This document shows, piece by piece, positions 57,599 through 64,000 of a DNA stretch of 64,000 nt. This stretch comes from Ruminococcus flavefaciens 007c. GTDB taxonomy: Bacteria; Bacillota; Clostridia; Oscillospirales; Ruminococcaceae. The notes beneath the pieces were generated by a model. That model searched no databases, was not told the DNA's origin, and saw only the letters and a program-made list of their open reading frames with translations. The stretch lies in assembly GCF_000571935.1 (NCBI RefSeq), contig NZ_ATAX01000006.1:1-64000 (forward strand), given 5' to 3'. A program made the position numbers and the translations under genes. Position 1 is the stretch's first letter. Every line of letters starts with the position of its first letter.

Positions 57599-60500
57599 CT
57601 ATTTGCTTACTTCTGCATTGTCCGCCCAAAGCTCACATTGGAGCATTACGGTCTGCACAGCATCTTCCATTCCTTCTGGTGGATATTTATGCTGCTTCAA
57701 TAGCTTCTTTATCATCATACGCATTCTTGCACGCGCAAAATCCTTTTTCTGCCAGTCGATTGTCCTGTTTTTGCGTAGTGTTTCAGTCAGTTCTTTGGTT
57801 ATAGCGATAAGCTCAGCATTTTCATAGAAGTCTTTTACAGCCTCGGGCTTAGTAAGCGCATCATAAAACGCCAACTCGTCAGCTGTCAAACCGAGTTCTT
57901 TTCCTTCTTTGCTTGCATCAGATATTTCTTTTGCAAGTTTCATAAGTTCTGCTATAACCTGTTCATTTGTCAGCATACCATTGAGATATGCGTTCATAGA
58001 TCTTTGTATTATCTCCGAGAACTTTTCTGACTTAACTACGTTAGTTCTACGGTATACCTGTATCTGTTCTGCTATCAGTTTCTTCAAGAGTTCTACAGCC
58101 AAGTTCTTTTCCTTCATCTTCGCAACTTCTTCAAGGAATTTCGGATCAAATAGTGAGAATTCCTCGTGAATATCAGAAAAGAGATTTATAACACCGTCGC
58201 TCTTGATACTATGCTTAAGAAGTTCATTTATACGTGCATTCATTTCCGGAAGTGATATCTTCTTACCCCCACCTTGATTTGAAAGCCTGAGCAAAAGGAC
58301 TCTTACGGATTCAAAGAACTGAGCCTCTATACGCAGGGATTCTTCGACAAGAGACGAGCAAAGAGACAGGGCTTGATGTAACATAAGGGATTCCTTAACG
58401 AAGTCTTCCTTATCTTCCTGCCTGCTCGGAGCGATGATAAAGTTCACACCACCACTGATAGTCTTAGCACGTTCTAAATCAGTACCGTCCATAAAGCGCT
58501 GATAATCATACTCATAAAAGAAGTCACGACATATCTGTAATTTTTCGAGGAACTTAGGATATGCAACTTTGCTGATATCAGGATCACCATATCTCGTTTT
58601 GTCACGAACTGTGTAATCGTTCATGGCTCTTTTTAGAGCAGAGGCTATACCGACATAATCAACTACGAGTCCGCCTTCCTTATCTCTGAATACACGGTTA
58701 ACACGGGCTATTGCCTGCATAAGGTTGTGACCGTTCATAGGCTTATACACATACATAGTCGCAAGTGAAGGTACATCAAAGCCTGTAAGCCACATATCAA
58801 CAACTATTGCAATCTTCAGATTGCTGCTATTATCCTTGAACTGTACTGCAAGCTCATTCTTGTGCGTCTTATTGCCTATGATTTCACGCCACTCTTCAGG
58901 ATCTTTATTACTTGATGTCATAACAACAGCAACTTTATCCTCGGCCTTCCACTGAGGACGTAATTCGAGAAGCTTATTGTAAATCTTCATAGCTATTGAT
59001 CGTGAATACGCAACAATCATAGCTTTTCCTGTAAGAAGGTCAGCACGGTTGTTTTCATAATGATCAATAATATCCGTTACAAGGCTATTTATGGTCGCAT
59101 CATTACCAAGTATAGCTTCCATACGACCAAGCTCATGTTTACTTTGTTCTATTACTCCTGCATCAGCCTGAGTAGCCATAATGTCGTATTCCTGATCAAT
59201 AAGCTTTATAATTGCAGGATCAAGCTTTAGTTTAACAACACGGCTTTCGTAGTATACCGGACGGGTTGCCCCGTCCTCAACAGCCTGTGTCATATCATAA
59301 ATATCAATGTAATCACCAAAGACTTCACGGGTATTTCTATCTTCCTTAGCAATAGGAGTACCTGTAAAGCCTATATATGTAGCATTAGGCAAGCTGTTTC
59401 TGATAACTCTTGCTGTACCAACTACAAGCTTAGCTATTTCTTCGCCCTGCTCATTGGTCGTATATTTAACTCTTTCGGATAATCCATACTGGCCACGGTG
59501 AGCTTCATCAGCCATAACAACGATATTTCTACGCTCAGAAAGGCAGTCAAATGACTCCTCAAACTTCTGCATTGTTGTGAAGATAATGCCGTTTGCTTTA
59601 CGACCGCCGAGCCATGTTTTCAGATGTTCACGGCTTTCGGCATGTACTGGCTCTTGACGCAGGAAGTCTTTACACTTTGCAAACTGTCCGTACAGCTGAT
59701 CATCGAGATCGTTTCTATCAGTAAGAACAACAATTGTCGGAGATTCAAGTGCAACCTGGAGCAGGTGTGCATAGAATACCATAGACAGGGATTTGCCGCT
59801 GCCTTGTGTATGCCAAAACACACCACCCCTACCGTCTGTGACAGAGGCTCTCTTAGTTGACTCTATTGCTTTACGAACTGCGAAATACTGGTGATACCCT
59901 GCAAGTATCTTCAGCTCTTTCTTGCCGTCGTTGGAAAAGCAAATGAAGTTCTTTATAATATCGAGAAACCTTTCCTTCTGGAATATACCTTCAAAGAATG
60001 TGTCAAACTGTGCGAACTGAGTATTCTCATAGCTTCCGTCTGTAGTCTTCCATTCCATGAAGCGGTCTTCGCCGGAAGTGATAGTACCTGCCTTTGAAAC
60101 AAGCTGATCACTCATAACAAGAATAGCGTTATATATGAACATGGAAGGAATCTCATGCATATAATTACGGAGCTGCAGATATGCCTCAGATGCATCTGTC
60201 TCTTCGCGGGAAGGTGATTTTAGCTCCACAAGAACGACAGGAAGTCCGTTGAGGAATAATATAACATCAGGACGTTTGTTGCTATTCTCGATAAAAGTCC
60301 ACTGATTGGCAACGATAAAGGAGTTGTTTTCGAAATTCTGATAATCCACAAGATAGATTATCATTGAGCGTTCTTCACCCTTTTCGGTGTAGCGAACAGG
60401 AACGCCGTTCTGGAGATAGTCCATAAACAAAGCATTCTTCTGTACAAGCTCGCCGTTTTCAAAATTGCGCAGCTTGAAAAGAGCGTCCTGTATAGCGTCA

Positions 60501-60667
60501 TAAGGAGCCGCTTTATTTATACGGCGAAGACTTTCGTCCAGCATATCCTCATACAACGGCGATGTAAAGTCACGTTCGATATTCGGACCATATACATAGT
60601 CATAGTTCAGTTCATTCTTGAAAAGGTCTATGACTGCGTTCTCGTAGTCAGCTTCGTTATAGGACAT
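57599..60667 (-). CDS. hsdR: Type I restriction enzyme R subunit
   Basis: 1,022 residues; AGGAG before the ATG. The N-terminal PD-(D/E)xK nuclease shows RPDVILFLNGLPVVLVELKS. The motor shows HTQGSGKSLSMVF (Walker A), ADEAHRGQYG (DEAH box) and IGFTGTPI (motif III), then DMWLTGFDVPSL and ARVNRVFRDK. It translocates DNA and cuts when HsdMS finds unmethylated sites. Length is normal. Confidence 0.95.
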   Translation of the reverse strand: MSYNEADYENAVIDLFKNELNYDYVYGPNIERDFTSPLYEDMLDESLRRINKAAPYDAIQDALFKLRNFENGELVQKNALFMDYLQNGVPVRYTEKGEERSMIIYLVDYQNFENNSFIVANQWTFIENSNKRPDVILFLNGLPVVLVELKSPSREETDASEAYLQLRNYMHEIPSMFIYNAILVMSDQLVSKAGTITSGEDRFMEWKTTDGSYENTQFAQFDTFFEGIFQKERFLDIIKNFICFSNDGKKELKILAGYHQYFAVRKAIESTKRASVTDGRGGVFWHTQGSGKSLSMVFYAHLLQVALESPTIVVLTDRNDLDDQLYGQFAKCKDFLRQEPVHAESREHLKTWLGGRKANGIIFTTMQKFEESFDCLSERRNIVVMADEAHRGQYGLSERVKYTTNEQGEEIAKLVVGTARVIRNSLPNATYIGFTGTPIAKEDRNTREVFGDYIDIYDMTQAVEDGATRPVYYESRVVKLKLDPAIIKLIDQEYDIMATQADAGVIEQSKHELGRMEAILGNDATINSLVTDIIDHYENNRADLLTGKAMIVAYSRSIAMKIYNKLLELRPQWKAEDKVAVVMTSSNKDPEEWREIIGNKTHKNELAVQFKDNSSNLKIAIVVDMWLTGFDVPSLATMYVYKPMNGHNLMQAIARVNRVFRDKEGGLVVDYVGIASALKRAMNDYTVRDKTRYGDPDISKVAYPKFLEKLQICRDFFYEYDYQRFMDGTDLERAKTISGGVNFIIAPSRQEDKEDFVKESLMLHQALSLCSSLVEESLRIEAQFFESVRVLLLRLSNQGGGKKISLPEMNARINELLKHSIKSDGVINLFSDIHEEFSLFDPKFLEEVAKMKEKNLAVELLKKLIAEQIQVYRRTNVVKSEKFSEIIQRSMNAYLNGMLTNEQVIAELMKLAKEISDASKEGKELGLTADELAFYDALTKPEAVKDFYENAELIAITKELTETLRKNRTIDWQKKDFARARMRMMIKKLLKQHKYPPEGMEDAVQTVMLQCELWADNAEVSK

Positions 60668-60685
60668 ATTAGATCAACTCCTTAT

Positions 60686-62173
60686 CTATAGAATGTCTAC
60701 ATAGTATCTTCCTTTTATTCTGCTAAAGACAACCTCAGAGGGAAACAAGTTTTGTCCCATATTTGCCATCCCTATTACAGTCATCGCCCATTCACTTAAT
60801 TGCTCAGGCAATCTGAAACACTTATTCTCCGATTCACTTGCAATTGTAGCTAAAGGGCTACCTCCTTTATCAATTCCGATTGATAGTACAAGATACTTAT
60901 TTTGTCCTTCGTTTATCATCAATTCTGGCTGTTTATTTATATCAAAATAAACCTTTGCGCCTTTGTTGTTTCGGAAATACTCGTCTGTTTCGGGAACGAC
61001 TGGTTCAACAGGCAGTTTATTGTGTATCCTATTAAAATGTTCTTCAAGTCTGCTGCACATAAAAGCATTGCAATACTCAGGGTGCATATTAAAGTCTTTC
61101 TGTATCTCGTCAGCAGACTTAAAATGATTCATATAATCTAATAGTGCCAATAGACTGATAAGATCATCAGAATAATTACCAGCATAGATTTTATACCAAT
61201 CATTGTTTATTTCTAAGAGAATATGATATAGCTTTTTATATAAGCATAATTGTTCCTCACTCAATTTGAACCACGCTTTATCAAGCAGAGTTTTTGATAC
61301 AGTGGCATTATTACTCTCATTCTTTAATGAATGATACAAGGACTTCATCATCTTTCCAACAATTCCAGCCAGCATATCAGCAATTCTTAGCCCGAAATGT
61401 TCTTTTGAATCCACTTCGGTACAGTTTGCAATTCCAACCTCGATAGCAGCATTAAACGTTTTACTGTTTCCTTCCTTATCAATAGTCAGGCTATAATCAT
61501 CTATTCCTTTGCTTTTTAGAAGCAAAGCAAAGCCCATAAACGACATATGATAGTCCCAGTTAATGGAAATTGGCGGTTCTACTTCCTGTAAGACCAAGAG
61601 AATAATCTCAAAGGCGTTGTTTTCAGCTCCTTTAAGAGTGATATTCTTTTTGTTATGTTCTATTCTCTTATTGAAAAAATCTATAAGTGAGGAAACAAAT
61701 CTTTCAGGTTCTGCATAAATATTATTTATTACCTCTATGGGACGATATGTAAGAATTGCTTTAACTATTGAATATCGAACGTAATCCATATCGACAAATA
61801 AGCTATTCTCATAATTCTTGAATAGCTGAATGATAACATATTCTATCTTGCTTGCTACAAAAAGATAGATAAAGAAATCATCATCTATGATAGATAATAG
61901 GTCATTAAGCATCTCAACATTAGGCTTGTTAAAAGAAGCAAACCCATATGTGAACTGATTACCCTTGAAGGTATCACTTTTAAGTTCTCCTTTTTTCTTG
62001 CGCTCGGCGTACTTCTCCTCAAAAGCCAAGTATTTCTGCTTTATTTCTGCTTCTTTGTCTGAATCCCAACCTACAATCGTAGTAAGAAAGTTATCATAAT
62101 AGGTTTCTCCGGTTATTGTGGAGAGATTGATAACACGACTATGTTCAGACTCATCATAATAAAAGTTATACAT
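60686..62173 (-). CDS. DUF3800-like protein inside the type I locus
   Basis: 495 residues from ATG 62173 (GTG 62179 possible). YYDESEHSR at the N-terminus and HFGLRIADMLAGIVGKMMKS near residue 280 fit the RNase H-like DUF3800 family, with acidic residues at both places. An extra roughly 200-residue C-terminal region follows. It lies between hsdS and hsdR on the same strand, 18 bp before hsdR. It may be an added nuclease or accessory defence factor; not proven. Confidence 0.65.
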   Translation of the reverse strand: MYNFYYDESEHSRVINLSTITGETYYDNFLTTIVGWDSDKEAEIKQKYLAFEEKYAERKKKGELKSDTFKGNQFTYGFASFNKPNVEMLNDLLSIIDDDFFIYLFVASKIEYVIIQLFKNYENSLFVDMDYVRYSIVKAILTYRPIEVINNIYAEPERFVSSLIDFFNKRIEHNKKNITLKGAENNAFEIILLVLQEVEPPISINWDYHMSFMGFALLLKSKGIDDYSLTIDKEGNSKTFNAAIEVGIANCTEVDSKEHFGLRIADMLAGIVGKMMKSLYHSLKNESNNATVSKTLLDKAWFKLSEEQLCLYKKLYHILLEINNDWYKIYAGNYSDDLISLLALLDYMNHFKSADEIQKDFNMHPEYCNAFMCSRLEEHFNRIHNKLPVEPVVPETDEYFRNNKGAKVYFDINKQPELMINEGQNKYLVLSIGIDKGGSPLATIASESENKCFRLPEQLSEWAMTVIGMANMGQNLFPSEVVFSRIKGRYYVDIL

Positions 62174-62187
62174 TATCACACTCTTCT

Positions 62188-62871
62188 AACATAAATGAAA
62201 ATTTAGAGCAGCAGGCGCAGGCTATTTATCAAGATTTCCTGTATAATAATTCTAATGATTTAATAGCCACTACAATAGGTGATATATGTGATGTTAAAGG
62301 TGGTAAGAGGCTACCTAAGGGGATTAACTTAATATCATCTCCAAATAGTCATCCATACATAAGAGTCAGAGATTTAAATGATTCAACAATAATCTCCTTA
62401 AAAAACGATTTTGAATATGTGGATGACGAAACCCAAAAGACTATCTCAAGATATATTGTTTCTACTGATGATATTATTATTTCTATTGTAGGTACCATTG
62501 GACTAACAGCAATTGTTAATGAATCTCTAAATAATGCAAACCTGACCGAAAACTGTGTTAAGCTTACTAACATAAAAAACGCAACGCCTGAATACATTTT
62601 GCTTTTTTTAAAATCAGAAATTGGTCAAAATGAAATAATGAGAGGCACTGTTGGAGCTGTACAGTTGAAGTTGCCTATAAAGAATATTCAGTCAATAAAA
62701 ATAGATTTACTACCTTTGGAAGCAATGACAGACCTTGACAAAGTGTTAAAACCTATTTTTCATAGTATTTCAGCAAATATAGAAGAAAATCAACGCCTTG
62801 CCGCTCTTCGTGACACGCTCCTGCCGAAGCTGATGAACGGAGAGATTGACGTGTCGGAAGTCAAGATTTAA
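62188..62871 (+). pseudogene. hsdS: Silent hsdS half (second target recognition domain), inverted
   Basis: An open frame without a start codon reads NINENLEQQAQAIYQDFLYN, a TRD (KGGKRLPKGINL ... GTIGLTAIVNES), then the conserved closing helix ENQRLAALRDTLLPKLMNGE and a stop. It is the C-terminal half of an HsdS on the opposite strand to the rest of the operon. It has no ribosome site here, so it is a silent cassette until inverted. Confidence 0.85.
62191..62205. repeat. Left hsdS inversion repeat
   Basis: ATAAATGAAAATTTA, followed after 5 nt by GCAGGC; inverted copy at 62886-62900. Confidence 0.85.
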
Positions 62872-63437
62872 GCTGCCTGCAAGCGTAAATTTTCATTTAT
62901 CGCAGTATTGAGAGCAATTTTATCATCAATCGCAACCAAAGTTGCAACAATTCTATGCTGTTCTTCAATATTTGGATAGGCTATTGGCATTCTTTTGAAG
63001 TCTTTTAGAACGATACGAGGAATAGCAGACCCAGAGCCGTAATTATCTCTTACATCTTTCTTGAATAATGGGTTTTTGCAGATGTAGTATAGAAAATGCG
63101 GTAAAATAATATCAATATTGCACCTTAATATCGCAATTGATGAAAGAAGTGCAGGCTTTTCAGGCTGATTGTAGATAATAATGTCTTCAAAAAATCTTGC
63201 ACCATCTTTTCCAATTAAAATATCTCCTATTTCGGGAATACAGCCTGATGCTTTTAGTTTATCATAGTCATCACTTGAAATTCGCTTACAATTGGCGAAA
63301 TCAAAGCCAAATCCTTTGAAATCCTTGACAGATACCATGTATTCACCATTATCATAACTTTTAGGGCTAAAATGCGATCCGTCAGTAACTAAAGAACATA
63401 CTTCTGAAATTGTACCAATATTCCAATCAGACCTCAT
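62868..63437 (-). CDS. hsdS: Type I specificity subunit, first half (expressed TRD)
   Basis: 189 residues from the ATG at 63437, which overlaps the hsdM stop by 11 nt. It has one TRD (WNIGTISEVCSLVTDGSHFS, IGDILIGKDGARF, SGSAIPRIVLKDFKRMPI) and the central helix IEEQHRIVATLVAIDDKI, ending NTAINENLRLQAA. A complete HsdS has two TRDs and about 400 residues. This half may work as a homodimer, or be switched to full length by inversion of the cassette next to it. Confidence 0.88.
   Translation of the reverse strand: MRSDWNIGTISEVCSLVTDGSHFSPKSYDNGEYMVSVKDFKGFGFDFANCKRISSDDYDKLKASGCIPEIGDILIGKDGARFFEDIIIYNQPEKPALLSSIAILRCNIDIILPHFLYYICKNPLFKKDVRDNYGSGSAIPRIVLKDFKRMPIAYPNIEEQHRIVATLVAIDDKIALNTAINENLRLQAA
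62886..62900. repeat. Right hsdS inversion repeat
   Basis: Minus-strand ATAAATGAAAATTTA, also followed after 5 nt by GCAGGC. Both copies encode INENL in the HsdS frame. Confidence 0.85.
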
Positions 63438-64000
63438 ACCCAATCGCCCCCAGCTTCTCCCTGATCTCATTTTCAAGCTCATGGGATTTTGCGAACATCT
63501 CCGACAGCTCCGAAGTCAGACGCTTCATTTTCTCATCGAACGGCTCGCCGTCGTCCTCCTGCTCCTCAATGCCGACATAGCGTCCCGGTGTAAGAATATA
63601 GTCCTGTGCGGCTATCTGCTCTGTTGTTGCAACAGCACAGAAGCCCTTGACTTCCTCTAATGTGCCATCCTGAAATGCTTTGAAAGTGTCAGCGAGCTTT
63701 TGAATATCCTCGTCCGTGAAGTCACGGTGCTTGCGGTCAACCATATATCCCATTTTACGGGCATCAATAAACAGAGTCTTGCCCTTCTGCTTCTTGTTCT
63801 TGCTGATGAACCACAGCGTTACGGGGATAGTGACGGAGTAAAAGAGCTGCGTAGGCATAGCGACGATACCCTCAATAAGATCGTCCTCAATGATACGCTT
63901 TCTGATCTCACCCTCACCGCTGGACTGTGTGGACAGCGCACCGTTAGCGAGAACAAGACCTATCTTGCCGTTAGGTGCAAGGTGGTGGATCATGTGCTGT
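63427..64000 (-). CDS. hsdM: Type I methyltransferase M subunit (C-terminal part, cut by window edge)
   Basis: 191 residues are visible; the start lies beyond the window. HLAPNGKIGLVLANGALSTQ, EDDLIEGIVAMPTQLFYSVT and PVTLWFISKNKK are typical of HsdM after the NPPY motif, which is outside. The C-terminal coiled coil (SELSEMFAKSHELENEIREK) binds HsdS. It methylates adenine at sites chosen by HsdS. Confidence 0.92.
   Translation of the reverse strand, partial: QHMIHHLAPNGKIGLVLANGALSTQSSGEGEIRKRIIEDDLIEGIVAMPTQLFYSVTIPVTLWFISKNKKQKGKTLFIDARKMGYMVDRKHRDFTDEDIQKLADTFKAFQDGTLEEVKGFCAVATTEQIAAQDYILTPGRYVGIEEQEDDGEPFDEKMKRLTSELSEMFAKSHELENEIREKLGAIGYEV

Overview
The window looks like the chromosome of a gut or rumen Ruminococcus-like member of the Firmicutes (Oscillospiraceae). 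The evidence is strong AGGAGG ribosome binding sites, near-consensus SigA promoters with 17-bp spacers, two T-box leaders, a CIRCE element, a BirA-type biotin operator and an SPKTG-type sortase tail. This assignment is inference from gene content, not from a marker gene.

Layout. 0-12.3 kb: two giant calcium-binding RTX proteins on the minus strand, the first cut by the window edge, the second with an 11-unit tandem array of 477-bp period. 12.8-14.8 kb: a wall-anchored metallophosphoesterase. 15.0-16.6 kb: an AT-rich two-gene unit, radical SAM protein plus membrane-anchored degenerate PLD-like protein. 16.6-20.5 kb: a minus-strand operon of TtcA-like PP-loop enzyme, DUF1097-flavoprotein fusion, SPFH protein and cupin. 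21.4-22.5 kb: UDP-galactopyranose mutase. 22.6-27.8 kb: an agr-like LytTR regulator and sensor kinase surrounded by three promoters that carry the same paired LytTR boxes. These promoters drive a 14-residue peptide ORF upstream of a secreted C39-like SH3 protein, a GyrI-like protein and a secreted glucosaminidase.

28.6-37.1 kb is bracketed by tRNA 3'-end/terminator repeats. It carries two T-box-controlled acyl-CoA-ligase fusions (TIM barrel-ligase and XRE-cupin-ligase), an ACT-ACT-metallo-beta-lactamase protein and a MaoC dehydratase. From 37 to 52.5 kb, short cargo modules alternate with decayed 3' ends of large serine recombinases: Crp/Fnr-ferredoxin-Hcp, MarR plus two radical SAM repair-like proteins, bioY-B-D-A, Hsp20, a membrane protein, and an XRE-sigma/anti-sigma-like pair. 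The pattern suggests repeated integration and decay at related sites. 52.7-57.4 kb is a mobilisable-element segment with a resolvase, class II glutamine amidotransferase, amidoligase, DUF960 protein, relaxosome protein and compact relaxase.

57.6-64 kb is a type I restriction-modification locus (hsdR, DUF3800-like gene, split hsdS, hsdM cut by the edge). The two hsdS halves lie on opposite strands between 15-bp inverted repeats. Inversion at these repeats would join them in frame, so I read this as a phase-variable specificity switch. The two observations I rate highest are this switch and the LytTR/14-residue-peptide circuit.
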